The notes under the pieces: model-generated | Told to the model about the DNA's origin: nothing | The model's input: only the letters and a program-made list of their open reading frames with translations | Database searches by the model: none | Shown here: piece after piece, positions 10,588 through 22,799 of the stretch | Position numbering within the stretch: the stretch's first letter is position 1 | How the letters are laid out: the number at the start of each line of letters is the position of its first letter | Position numbers and translations under genes: made by a program | DNA from: Azadirachta indica | Taxonomy: Eukaryota > Streptophyta > Magnoliopsida > Sapindales > Meliaceae | Direction: 5' to 3' | NCBI GenBank assembly: GCA_022749755.1 | Contig: CM040442.1 | Span: forward strand, 16,218,457-16,282,456 | DNA length: 64,000 bases

Positions 10588-11057
10588 ATATTTCCCAGCC
10601 ATCAATAAAATATTTTTATTTTCAAAACTATTTGTTTTTATTTTATTCATACAATTTCTAATTGAATGTTCCAATTTTTTGAACGTGTAATCTCAAATTT
10701 ATTTTCCAAAATTAATCCTTATTTCAAATCATCAACAATTTTCTAACTTATTATTTTCAAATTAATTCACAATTATTTTATTCATCAACTCTAGTCCTGA
10801 TTTCTTCCTGAGCCAATTTGGCTGTAATATTTCCTAGCCATTAATAAAGTATTTTCATTTTCAAAACTATTTGTTCTTACTTTATTCATACAATTTCTAA
10901 TTGAATATTCCAATTTTTTGAACGTGTAATTTCAAATTTATTTTCCAAAATTAATCCTTATTTCAAATCATCAACAATTTTCTAACTTATTATTTTCAAA
11001 TTAATTCACAATTATTTTACTCATCAACTCTAGTCTCGATCTCTTCCTGGGCCAATT
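10588..11057 (+). repeat. 239-bp tandem duplication (two units) at the viral 3' flank
   Basis: Two adjacent units about 239 bp apart (TTTCCCAGCC at 10591, TTTCCTAGCC at 10830) share nearly all bases through to CTTCCTG(A/G)GCCAATT at about 10805-10819 and 11043-11057. Each carries an AATAAA. The unit is AT-rich, without an ORF, and follows the viral promoter, so it is probably leader sequence of the virus or its flank duplicated in tandem. Confidence 0.8.
10604..10609 (+). terminator. Polyadenylation signal AATAAA of the pararetrovirus
   Basis: AATAAA lies about 90 bases downstream of the TATA box of the viral promoter-like region. This is the short spacing known in caulimovirids, where the signal is passed once at the 5' end and used at the 3' end of the terminally redundant RNA. 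A second AATAAA sits in the duplicated unit near 10843. Confidence 0.45.
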
Positions 11058-13100
11058 AAAAAAATCTTTTTATATAGTTTCTTGACAGAATGAAATTAAT
11101 AACTTATGGCAAATTATTCTTAACAAAAATGACAAGTGCAACTACCTCTACAATAACCAAATTTGACCATCGCCGATCAAGATCATCGAGCATTGTCCAT
11201 TGGCCATACCATCCTTAGCCATGCAAGGTTATTTCCCTTGTTCCCTCTTAATTAAGGTTTTCTTACGAGAAGTGTGAAAAAAAAAAGTTGAGAAAAAAAA
11301 GAGAAAAGAAAATTAAAAGAAAGTATGAGAATAAAAAAAAAAAGCAAATTAGTCATTTGTTCATTTGGTTATACAAGATTTAATTTTGCAAAAGCATTTG
11401 GAAGTGCTTCTCTGCTACTAGAAAGTGTTTTTTTATCCATTTTAGACAAACATCCAAAAGACATAAAGAAAACGCTCTATAAGCCATCTAAAACGTGCAA
11501 AAGCACCCTTGATATATATTTTCAAATCAAACTCATATATATACCTTTTAACATTGTTAGGATTTTTTTAGCATTATATGACAATTAAATACATTTCAAA
11601 GTCGTTTTTATGCCCGAGAAATAGTCAAAACCATGTCGTTTCAAATGAAAATTTTCTTTTTTATTATTTAAACCAAAAAAAAAAGGAATGACGTCATTTT
11701 AGTGAGCTAAAATTTTGGCTCCAAGTTTTCCCTCGCACTTAGCCAAAATCACACCCAATTTTCAGTCTCTCTCACTCTTGAACAAAACCAAACTCTTAGC
11801 CTCTCAACCTATAAACCCAAAGCAAAGCACAAAGTCCGTTCAATCCTTCACTTAGCATTCATTCCCTGGTCAATCGTAGATTAAGCCACCGAGATGTAAC
11901 TCTAAACTGTACATTTTGGACGACCTTGATGGATATCCCTAAATGAAGCAAAATAAAAAATTAGCTACGGCTATTTGTTTGATGTATATTTTCTAGTGGA
12001 TGGTTCAATTTTTGGAAGGCTAACCTGGTTCGTTTCCTTTAATTTTTTACTCAATAGTTTCCATTGTTTGTTTTTTTAGGTTAGGGTTTGGATTCCATTG
12101 TGTATTTGGCTTGAATATTGACTTCGGGTTTTCAGAAGTTGGTGTCTATTGTGAGTGATTTTTGTTATATGTTGTTGTTTAATGCAACTCTTTTGATTTC
12201 ATTTCCTTTCTCGGTAATGAAACAACATTTTTGTGTGTTTTTTCATTAAATATATTTCATTTCTCATTCTGCTTTTGGGCATTTCTCATTCGTACTGTTT
12301 TTGCATTTGTATTATAGTTCTTATTTTATACTGTTTTGGTTATTATTTGTTGTTCATTGTTTTGGGTTTGTACTGTTATTTGGTATTTTGTTGTTAAGTG
12401 GATTTGTAACTCAAAATTGTTTTGGTCATTATAAGAATTGCTATTTTTGGTGAGTTTGATTGATTAGAGTAGTTGCTATTCCTTTTAGGTATGTTACGTT
12501 GGTTATATTATGGGGAGATTGTTGTTTGGTTGTGATTGATGGACACACTGAAGGTGTAAATTGATGTTGTTGTGGCTGTGGCTGTGTTGGATATTGAAAT
12601 GTTATTTTTTACAGCTGTGGAAGTAAATTATAGTGAAGTGCTGTTTTTTTGTGGTTGTGGATATTGTTGGATATAGAAGTGTTGTTACTGTGTGTTAATC
12701 AGCATATATTCTGTATTCTTTGATTTCTTATTGATTGCCTATATGACAATTCATAGTCGTGGACACTTTCATATTTTGCATACGGTGAAAATATTTGGCT
12801 TTGGTGTGCCTACTCATGTTGGATGTTTGTTGAGATAGTTCATGATATCCATAATAAATTAATTAAACCATAATTTCCTTTTAAAATTAGAATTTAAAAA
12901 CTGAAAAACTAAAAAATGTAGTAATAAAAGCATAATTGTGGCATGTCGACGTGTTGACCATTTAAGATGGATAAAAATTGGACATTTAGTGGTAGATTAT
13001 CATCATAATATGAAATTGGGGTTAATGGGTTCCTAAATTTTGCAATGTAGAATTTAATCACCATCATTGTCAGTTTCTACAATTTAATCACCTATACAAA
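11058..13100. other. Non-coding AT-rich stretch
   Basis: No supported gene. From about 11740 to 11900 the sequence is CA/CT-rich, like a plant 5' leader, and from about 12040 to 12800 it is strongly T- and G-rich, like a plant intron, but no coding exon follows. The open stretch at 11325-11588 is an A-rich chance ORF without recognisable similarity. Confidence 0.4.
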
Positions 13101-16100
13101 AAGTTAAAAAAATGTTTAATAGAGAGTAAAAGTAGGATAAACTTAAACATGTTGAAAGGATGATTCAAATTGAAACAAATTGAAACAAGAATTGAAACAA
13201 ATTGAAAGGATTGATTTCTCATAACGATTCCCTCATGAATTGCGTAAAGAGGATGATTCAAAGAAAAGTCTTAAACATTAAGCAAGTGCTAAGATTAATC
13301 CAAGAGCACGCTTTAATTTACAAGGAAACCTTTGAGTGTGTGTGAATAACCAATCTCAACTTGCTACTCTATCAACTTGGATCAATTGATGAAAACTTGA
13401 TTGAATTATGAATGACTATGAGAATACGATTCTCAAACTTTATATGCCTATTTTTTAGATCAACTCTCAACTAATGTAGTACAAACACACCACCAAAGAC
13501 CAAGAGGTCTTAATAAAAGCTTGTAATGTTTGACTAGGGTAATAGCTAAGAAAAGAAAAGAAATGGGTTGCAAAGCAAGAAAATTCAACACAAGCTTCAC
13601 AATTGAAGAGAGAAAAAGCATTTTACATTTACTTTCCGAAGCAACTCATGAGCAATTTATTCTCTATTCTTTTTTTTTATTTGAATAAAAGTAGTCTTGC
13701 AATTTCTTGCTTTATTCAGTCTTCTAACAGCCTTTTTTTTATTTTTTTTATTTTACAAACCCCGATCTTTTTTCTTTGTAATTTGGTTTGTAGTTTTTTT
13801 TTCTTTTTTTCTTAAAATATACTAAAATAACAAATCTTGCTCTTGCTCTTCTAATTCTTTAACAAGCTTTATCTCTTCTCCAACTACAAAATGAATGACA
13901 ATTTTTTTTGAAAAAGGGTAAGATGAGTGTTTATGGGTTAACATGTGTGGTTAATATAGGTTAATCAAAGAAAAATGGCCAACATGTTTAAGGCTCAAAA
14001 CACAATTTGTTTTTTGGCTAAACAAGCTCAAAATGAATAAAAACATGCTAAAAACTTTAAATCCCACAGTAAACTTAAATCTAACATTGTCCTCAATGTT
14101 ATCAATAAAAAATCATGCAATGATTAAATTAAAGCAAGGTGCTGGTAAAAAAAAAAATGTTTTCAAAGCAAAGAAAATAAAGGAAGAAGGATAAGAGAAG
14201 ACCTGATTTGCATGACCAAATTCAAACGTTGCTGAAGTCATGCCTTTCTCCTAAAAAGAACAAAAACATATAACTAAAAATATATAAACATGCACAAATA
14301 TTAACTGGGAGGTGTAAGAAATGAGATAAAAAATGTCCAAATTAGTTCAACACAACCATAATTAGACCAATTTGCAAAAATGAGTTACTTCCTTGGACTT
14401 GAATCAAACACTGTTCTCCATGTTTCAGCAAAACAATATGCAAAGGAAAAAAAACTTGTACTTAGGAGACAAGATGTTGGATCTCACCACTAGAGATAAA
14501 AATCTTTAGCTATCAAATTGCTGGGTTGGTTGCAAATTACTCCCCTTGTACTTCTTAGGTGCTGTAATAATCACTCAATTTCACTCTGGTAATTTATCGA
14601 ACACTTGGGGTGCACCTATAAAACTTCACCTAATCAACACTACCTAATAATTTTTCAACTCACATGTATTCCTCATTACCTTACAATTGCTCAAAATGCT
14701 TCAACTTATGATTTCTACAACAAAATTTCACTCAAGCATTTTGTAAAATATTTGGCAGGCAACTTCCCAAACAACCTAATCTCTACTTAATTCACTCTTT
14801 TCCCAACCCAAATTTCTACAATTCAATCCAAATCTATCAACGCTTCATCAATATATCTCCATTTCAATAAAAAATCATCCACAACACTTCACCATAAATA
14901 ATTCTTACTCAATTCAAATAATCAAACTCTCACCACTTCTTCAACTCAGTTTGCACAAATTGAAATACAATGCACAATTTAGCATAAGAAACTTACTTCA
15001 AATTGCATTACACAAGCCCATAGAAGTAGTAGAATTTTCATTCAAAGTTGTTTGTCAAAATTGTTCAATTGATAGAATTGTAGAAGGATGGGGATTTTGT
15101 GTTTGCTTGGAAGGAAGATTGTGTTTAGTGAGTGATTAGTGAAGGAATTAGGGGATGAATAGAGGGAAGATAAGTTAGGTTATGTCTGATGCAGTTTGGA
15201 GTAGTGTTTAATGTGATATTTTTGGATGGAAAGGAGAGAAAATAGAAAATGAGTGTATAAGTCAAATTCAGAGAAAGAAGGTTGTATGCAGTTTGGTGCG
15301 CAAGAGCGGGCCATACGGGCACGCGTTAATGAGGTAATGGCCTTGGCACCGGCATACGGCCGCGCCTAGGCTATTTTTTTGGTTCCTCTGCTTGAAAACC
15401 AACCTCCCCTTTGTGTTGCTTCTCATTCCTTAACCAAAATTTTTGTCAAATTGTGTTTTTATGTCTCCATTCATTTCAACACCTAAAATCACACAATAAA
15501 CAAAAATAAAAACTCAACACTATCAAAATATGATTTATAAAAATTCATAAAAAAAAAACAAGAAAATGATGGGATAGAGAGCTTAAGTTGCCTCCCAAGA
15601 AGCGTTAAGTTTAACGTCTTCAACTAAACTCTTCAATAAGGATTATTCAACATTAGTTGAGAATATAAAAGCCTAAATTAAGGTCAAGTCACTCAACCAT
15701 AATATTATCAAAAGAATTCAAAAATTTCAATCTCTAGCAAGAAAGTAAGAAAGTTACTTGCAATAACGCTAATGTTTTTATGTGTGTGTGACCACAAGTG
15801 CATGGGTTATAACAAGTAATAAAGTGACAAGTAAGAGTATCGTCTCACGAGAATTAAATTTTTGAATTAATGCTAATTACTATAGCTATGACAACTTAAT
15901 GTTATTTAGGCAAACCGAATTTCTAGACGTGAAGAAAAACAATACAATTAAACAAAGGAAACATATGTGATGAGAGTTCTAGAGCCTAGACTTCACTTAA
16001 TCTCCCCATATTTATCCTATTTAGTTATTGTCAATGCATTTCAATTCAATTCACTAATCAAGGGTTTAAAAGTAACATTGTTACCTCCCTTGAGCATCAA

Positions 16101-16600
16101 ATGAAACAGGTAATGAGGTTACTTTGTATATAATAACCCAAGTCAATATCTCTATGTAACTTGATTAATTATATATTTATTAGGCTTTACCCGTCTTTAA
16201 TTACTAAGAAATTGATCACCTCTTTGTCTCAAAATTTACTAAGTGTTAATGAAATTATTTAAGTGTTGATCTCATCCTAGTCTCACAACAACCTCAATTG
16301 TGTTTACCTAACTCGATAAATGACTTAATCTTTTCCAAGCATCATATCATTAATCAACAATCATCTAATTTATCGTAAAATAAATTAGAGGTAATTAAGC
16401 AAAAAGGAACACAAATGAATTGAATTATACTAGCATTAACAAAATACTAAATATTCGAAACAAGGATCCATAACAAAAAGAAACAATTTATAAATGAAAA
16501 TATTGAATTAAAACAATAATAACAATATAAATTTCAAAACAAAATAAAGAAAGAAAGAGATAAAACTAAACTGTTTTGTTTTATTGATGGTTTGATGAAT
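13100..16600 (-). repeat. Degraded LTR-retroelement-like non-coding sequence
   Basis: No ORF of note. Two stretches resemble sequence that recurs in plant Ty3-gypsy (Athila/Tat-type) elements. One is GTTGCCTCCCAAGAAGCG near 15588-15605, which on the minus strand reads as the familiar CTTCTTGGGAGGCAAC motif. The other is the block CACAAGTGCATGGG...TATCGTCTCACGAG near 15792-15852. Both point to a minus-strand element whose coding part is lost. Recognition is from memory of repeat families; ends were not found. Confidence 0.35.
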
Positions 16601-16879
16601 GTAATAAGGTTGTTGCCATAAAATCTAATACATTTTGCTATGTCTTCTCCCATTATTTTTTCATGTGCTGTTATTCTACTGCATTTGTCAATGTGTTGCA
16701 CAAGCAAGATTGCAATTTCTACAAAAAGGATATTTTTGTTGCACTATATTAAGTAATTATGCATTGTGTGGTTACAATTCTTTTCACATAACTTTATTTG
16801 GGCCTTTTTAAGGTTTCCTCAGGCATGTTAATCTATCAAGATAAATAACTTGACCACAATTATAAAAAGCGATATATTA

Positions 16880-17310
16880 ATTAGTACACAAAAATTGTAA
16901 GGTGGTGATAATTTTATATCAAACAGTCATGATATATTTACTTCAAGAAATAGCAATATATTTACATCAAAAGTACTTCATAAATCTATTTTACGAAATC
17001 GTGATATATTTACTTTAAAAAAGCATGGTATATTTATATCAACATTTTACGTCGCATATGAATAAAAAGGGTATGACATAATTACTTCAAGATTTCGTGA
17101 CATATGAGTGTGAAAAGTTCTTGACAAATCTCACTCACAACCACATTATAGAGTGTGAAAAATGCTTGACAAATATCACTCACACAAGCGTGTTCACGTA
17201 TAACTGTCACCAATTCAATAAGAAGGCTTCATAATAGTTTATAATCTGTTAGGTATTGATTATAACAGTTTATAATTTGTTCGCGTATAACTGTCACCAA
17301 TTCATAGAAG
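16880..17310. repeat. Cluster of short imperfect direct repeats
   Basis: Imperfect copies of (G)ATATATTTACTTCAA recur between 16930 and 17040. The word GTGTGAAAA(G/T)...CTTGACAAATxTCACTCAC occurs at about 17108 and 17153, and GTATAACTGTCACCAATTCA occurs at about 17199 and 17284. No coding sequence. Origin unknown. Confidence 0.5.
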
Positions 17311-18337
17311 TGTTTTTTATGATGCCCAATATTTTGTCACTACAAATATTTTATTTTATCATGGAAAAGATCTTTAGCAACAACATACATTCACTGATAA
17401 AAGACTCCTCAACAATGAAAACATTTCATAGATAAAATTGTTTTTAGTAGCCAACGGTAATATTGTTGCCAAAACAAGTTAGGTTGACAAAAATCTTTTG
17501 TCGTTTACATGTAATGTATTTACAAGAATGAGTAATGAATTTATTTACCAAAATTTGTCAAAAACATAAATGCCACTTTATAATTTATCATTGTGTAATT
17601 TTATTAAATATGTGATTAATAAGGTCATCTTTATAATTTTAATATTCAATGAAATAAACTAAGGTTAATGTTAAATAAAATTCAAATTTAGACAAATATA
17701 TATTTTTCTATGTTGAACATTGGTAGTTAATTATAAAATTTAATACAAGTTGAAATTATTAAAATAGATATATAAAGTATATGTAACATAGAAATATATA
17801 GTTTATTTAGAGAGATGACTTCATTTTTTTTTTTAAATGACAATAGAGAGATATTTTTCATGTATCATTATGTCTAACTTTTAATTTTTTAAAAGAAATC
17901 AATGGAGAAGATACATTTAAAATATATGTTTAATGATGATTATTCTATCAAAATTTAAGTTAATTTATTCTTAGTACACGTAACGCTAAATTAACATATA
18001 ATATTCACAATAATATATAATTTTTTCACAATAAAAAAATGGCTTTAACAAATTAAACAAATAAATTGAAAATATATTAGTTAATAACGTAAATAATATA
18101 CCAATTGATTATTTGATAAAGGCTACCTATTACTTGAGCAACTAGTTAATTCTCTTGTTCTTTTTAAATTACAAATTATATTTACAATCTACAAAACTTC
18201 ATCAGAAATCTATTGAGAATACGGAGTCACAATTAAATTTAGTCCGATGCTGCCCAAAAATCTATATCCTATTAGGGTGAAATCAACCTCTATAAATTTT
18301 ATACAAGGTTGGTGGCTAAATATCCAGTCTAACAAAG
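17310..18337. other. Non-coding AT-rich stretch; possible CACTA-type terminus
   Basis: CACTACAAATATTTT at 17338 followed by a sub-terminal run with CTTTAGCAACAAC resembles the CACTACAA ends of plant CACTA transposons, but no opposite end or transposase was found. The rest shows no gene. Confidence 0.2.
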
Positions 18338-18610
18338 TAACATGATTAGGATTAGATTAAAATAGGCTATTAATTATATTTCCTTTTTTATTTAATTAAT
18401 TTCTTTTAAAAATAAAAGATGGACAACTAATTATAAAAGCAAGTTGCTAGATTAATTCGTGCAAGCAATTATCTTTTAAATACCCATAACTTGAGTAGTC
18501 AATGTTTTTTAGTTAACATTTGTTTACTTTGATATATAAAAATAGTTTTAAGAACTTTTGTGAACCACTTAATTTTGACTTCAACCATTATCTAACTTAA
18601 CCATTGTTTG
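18338..18610 (+). repeat. Duplicated copy of the CHX gene promoter region
   Basis: This block matches 24958-25236, immediately upstream of the CHX gene: shared words include ATGATTAGGATTAGATTAAA, TTATAAAAGCAAG, TTAATTCGTGCAAG and AAGAACTTTTGTGAACCACT, in the same order and orientation. It even keeps the TATA box (TATAAAAG, 18432-18439). No CHX coding sequence follows it, so it is a promoter without its gene, left by a tandem duplication that lost the coding part. Confidence 0.8.
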
Positions 18611-18851
18611 ATCTTGGTGTGATGTGTTACTTTCTTCGCAATAAAGTTGTGCAATCTTCTGCTTGAACTTTTATCTCTTTGAAGAACTGTGTGCAAGAAA
18701 TTGTAGATAAGTTCTTAGATGAAGAATCACAATTTTGTTAGCACCGTTACTTAGAAAGGCTTGAAACTTGTGAAAGTTCCTATAGGGGGAAAAGTTAACA
18801 ACACAAAAAATTAGTATATTATAGGAAGTTTAATATATATAATAATAAATG

Positions 18852-18935
18852 GCCCAAATATAATACCTATTATTAGTCGAATTATTGGGTACATGAAAAA
18901 TCTAGAAAAACTTCATCTTCTAGTTGCCAAGATGA
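18852..18935 (+). mobile_element. Older Ty1-copia element, left fragment (RT), split by insertion
   Basis: The plus strand reads like the C-terminal RT region of copia polyproteins (pattern GYMKNLEKLHLLVAKM, family pattern RYMENPTxLHLxAAKRIL). It stops at 18935 where the younger copia element begins and resumes at 23893 with the next residues (M-I-L...). The element's 5' part is absent or unrecognisable. Confidence 0.65.
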
Positions 18936-19361
18936 TGTTGGAAGGTAGAGAGCTTATATTAGAAAAGGAAATAAGTTTGATAGGAATACTTATGGACAAG
19001 AAGAGAGAAGTTTATAATCTTATTGATTTCTAATTTTGGCTTGACATACAATGGAAGAACTCACCCCTATTTATAGTATGGCATCCCCTTAACCAATGGT
19101 TAAAATTATGTCAATACACATATAATCTAATAGTTATAAATCTCTTTTTATAAATATCCATAATAATATCTATATATTTACTACAAATATCTAAATATTT
19201 CTTACAAATATTTAAATTTTTATCGTCAAATATCCAGATATTTATGAAAAAAATATCTAGCTATTTTTTTACAAATTTTCGAAAATTGGACCACATTATT
19301 CTTAGGCCCAAATCTTACAAACTCAATTCATTTTAGGCCAAATCAAGTTTAATTTCTAACA
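18936..19361 (-). repeat. 3' LTR of the younger copia element
   Basis: 426 bp with ends TGTTAGAAAT...TTCCAACA on the minus strand, preceded by the purine tract AAGAGAAGG and followed by the target duplication GATGA. Visible differences from the 5' LTR show the insertion is not recent. Confidence 0.9.
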
Positions 19362-19399
19362 CCTTCTCTTAAACTTGATTCAGTGACTCTTAATAATCT

Positions 19400-21400
19400 T
19401 TGCAACATACAAAATGTCTCATTCTTCAAAGGCTTGATACAGATATCAACAATTGGTCTTGTGTCTTCACGTACTTTATTTGCACATCATTCCTGCCAAT
19501 GCACTCCTTTATGTAGTGGTAACGAGTGTTAATATATTTACTTCGATTGTGGAACACGGGATTCTTTGCCAACACCAGTACTAATTTGTTGTCAATATAA
19601 ATTTTAGTTGGCATTTCTTGTGACCATCCTAACTCCTTTAAGAGATTTTTTAGCCAAACTGCGTGGCAAATACATGATGTTGTAGCCACGTACTCAACTT
19701 CACAAGTTGAGAGAGTGACTATCGGTTACTTCTTTGACATCCAAGTTAAAGCAATATCGCCCATGAAAAATACAAATCCAGTAGTGCTTTTTTGATCATC
19801 CGTGTCTCTACCCCAATTGCTATCGCTGAATCCAACAAGCTTGTATTCATTAGAAAATAAATAGAATAAGCCAAAATCAATTGTACCTTTGAGATAGTGA
19901 AGGATTCTTTTTGCAACTTTGAAATGGGTAGTTGTTGGCATCTCTATGTAGCGACTAACTAGCCCAATAACATATAGGATATCAGGCCTTGTACAAGTTA
20001 GGTAACGTAGACTTTCAACTAAGCTCTTAAAAAGGGTTGAATCCATTCTTTGTTTTTCATCATGCTTCAATAGCTTCACTTTACATTCAACTGGTGTGCT
20101 TATTATTCAACTGGTGTGCTTATTAGCTTGCAGTTATCCATATTAAATCTCTTAAGGATCTTCTTTATATAGCTTTTTTGTGAGATGAAAATTCCATCTT
20201 CCTTTTGCTTGACTTCAATGCCGAGATAGTAAGGCATTAACACAATGTTAGTCATTTCAAACTCCTTGGTCATGGCTTTCTTGAACTCTCTAAACATGTT
20301 TGGATTACTTTCAGTAAAGATCAAATTATTTACATACAAGTATACGATTAAAACATCTCCATCTTTAATCTTGATATAAAGTGCATGCTTATAGGGACAC
20401 TTGATAAAACCATTTTTTTGGAAGTACTTGTCTATCCGACTATTCCATGCTCTTGATGCTTGCTTTAACCCACAGAAAGCTTTCTTCAACTTCAAGACTT
20501 TGTCTTCATGACCCTTTACTTTGTAGCCCAAAGGTTGCTCGATGTAGACTTCTTCTTCAAGTACTCCATTAAGAAAGACAGACTTTACATCCATTTGATG
20601 ATTCTTCCATTTATTTTGAGCTACCAAGGAGATGATTAGACTAATGGTTCCTAATCAAGCAATAGGAGCAAATACCTCATTATAGTCAATTTTAGCTCTT
20701 TAATTGTAGCCCTTTGGAACATGCCTTACCTTGTATCGTTCAATCTCTCAATTTGCATTCTTCTTCACTTTGTACACCTATTTGACGCTGATGGCTTTAT
20801 GTCATTTATGAAGAGTAATGAGTTCCCATGTGTCATTTTTCTCAATGGCCTTGATTTCTTCATCTATCACAGCTCTCCATTTTTCTTGTTCCATAACTTC
20901 TTGAAAGTTCACAGGTTTGCAGTTAGCAAAGAGGCAGAAAAGAGTGAGATTTTTCATCCTCTCAGTCACCTCATAGAGATCTCAGAGACTCTTTATACGT
21001 TTTTTATTTCTTTTGTTTAAAAAGGATGGTGGTGAATTGCTATCATCAACTCTTGTTGGCGAACTGGGTGGTGTTACAGGTTCTTGTTGATGTTTTTCTT
21101 GTTGTCTTGCTAGTGTCTCCTTATTCTCTTCAAATTGGGGAAGGAAATTGAAATGATCTATATCAGGACCAAAATCCCATTCTCCCTCTTCATCAAATAT
21201 CACATCTTGGCTAACGATGATCTTTTTGTTGTTCACATTGTACAACTTGTAGCCTTTTAAATTTGGGTCATAGTTGATGAAGATAAAACTTTCACATTTA
21301 TCATCCAGCTTTGTTCTTCTTTTGTTTAGTACATGCACATAAGCTACACTTCCAAAAACTCTTAAATAAGAGATGTCGGGCTTTCTTCTACTCCAAGCTT
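19400..21400 (-). pseudogene. Copia integrase C-terminus, RT and RNase H region
   Basis: 21410-20982 carries the integrase C-terminal GYKLYNVNNKKI pattern. 20627-20103 is RT (MDVKSVFLNGVLEEEVY; GLKQASRAW), with YVNN in place of YVDD at the active site. 20079-19726 carries the end of RT and the start of RNase H (DILYVIGLVSRYIEMPTT; STTGFVFFMG). 19689-19426 covers the RNase H end. An 11-base local duplication (ATTCAACTGGTGTGCTTATTA, twice around 20088-20125) and frameshifts break it. Confidence 0.85.
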
Positions 21401-21409
21401 CTTGTGTCA

Positions 21410-22450
21410 TCTTTCTTTACACACTTCGAGTATGAGATCATTTAGATAAATACATCGCACATGTCACAGCTTTAGCCTAAAAGCCTTTCGGCAATTTCTT
21501 GCTTTGGAGCATGCTTCGTGCCTTGTCAAGAATGGTTCGATTTTTCCTCTCAATAATGCCATTTTGTTGGGGGGATCTCGCAACAGTTAGAAGACGACAG
21601 ATTCTATTTGCTTCACAGAACTCTCGAAACTCTTTCGAAGTAAATTCTCCTCCACAATTGGATTTCATGGCCTTGATTTTACATCTATTTTCATTCTCCA
21701 CAAGTGCTTTAAACTTTTTGAACACTCTAAAAACTACGGATTTTTCTTTAAAAACTATACCCATATTTTTCTTGAATAATCTTTAATGAAGAGAAGAAAG
21801 TAATTACTCTTATCTAAGGTGCTTGGCTTACATCAATGTGTATGAGTTCAAGTGGCTTTTTGACTCTAAAAGTAGACTCCTTTGGAAAACTTATTGTAAA
21901 TTGCTTCCGAAGTAGACATTCTTTACATAGTTGGTCAGGATGATTGATGCAAGGTAATCCTCTCACTGTTTTCCTTTTGAATAACAGCTTCAAACCTTCA
22001 AAATTGAGATGCTCAAGTCGAAGATGTCATAACCATGATGTATCCTTGTAACAAGCCTTGAGACATTTTGCTACATTATTTTGAATATTTAACAAGAACG
22101 TTCTATTCTTTGACATTGCCACCTTTGCAATTAAATTATTTTTATTATCTCTAATAGAAAGACTATCTTTCATATGAATATTATATCCTTTTCCTAAGAG
22201 TTGATCCAAACTTAAAATATTATTTTTCATATTAGGCAAATAATAAACATTTAAAATAAATTGATGTCTTCCATCTTTCAAGCGAATAAAGATGTTACCT
22301 TTGCCTTTTATGGGTATTTTGGACTCATCCCTAAAAGAGACATTACCACTCACCGATTCATCAAGCTCTACGAATATATCCTTGGTTCCACACATATGAT
22401 TGCTTGGCTAGTATCAAGGTACTATGTATTAGTGCTGCACCATTATTGTC
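21410..22450 (-). pseudogene. Copia protease and integrase region
   Basis: 22395-22027 matches the protease-to-integrase linker (pattern [19 protein letters not shown]...ILSLDQLL, a copia hallmark). 21764-21477 matches the integrase core, with GGEFTSKEF and SPQQNGIIERKNRTI. The catalytic Asp of the SDxGGEF motif is Asn here (SNCGGEF). Frames are broken between the pieces. Confidence 0.8.
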
Positions 22451-22799
22451 CTTGAATGCTAGCAATAATGTTTCTTCTTCTTGACTTTTATTCTCCATAT
22501 AATTGGCTTTCTCATTAATTTTATTATTGGAAGCTCTACACTTGGAAGCGTAATGGCCAAACTTTTGACAATTGTAACATTTAGCTTGAGACTTACAATA
22601 CCTTGAGTTCGGATTGCCTTTTCCACGACTTCTTCTTGAGCATTCTCCTCTATCATTGTTGTTGTTGCTATAATTTGAAGGTCTTCTCCATCCTTGTCCA
22701 CTTTCACATCCACGGCCTCATCGTCAACCATTTCCTTTTCCACGTTGGCTTCTATCATTGTCGAAACTTTTTCCTTTTCTTTGAAAGTGAGCTTTGTTT

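Larger units (their letters stand above)
4407..11057 (+). mobile_element. Endogenous pararetrovirus, right copy (near full length, degraded)
   Basis: A plus-strand copy of the same virus as at 1-4406. It contains a leader (4407-4621), a broken polyprotein ORF (4622 to about 9000), a broken second ORF (9055-10266), a promoter-like region (10290-10545) and a polyadenylation signal (10604-10609), followed by a 239-bp tandem duplication. A single polyprotein plus a downstream ORF of unknown function is the layout known for florendoviruses, which exist as endogenous copies in flowering plants. The family call is good; the genus is an inference. About 1.0 kb is missing at 5480 relative to the left copy. 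Multiple in-frame stops show it is not replication competent. I found no clear tRNA-Met primer site (TGGTATCAGAGC-like) in the leader. Confidence 0.8.

Noticed and set aside
11325..11588. 87-codon ORF near 11.4 kb
   Set aside because: Starts in an A-rich run, low complexity, no recognisable family or gene context.
17338..17560. CACTA transposon from the CACTACAA word
   Set aside because: Only one end is suggested, with no matching 3-bp duplication, second end or transposase; noted only as a low-confidence remark.
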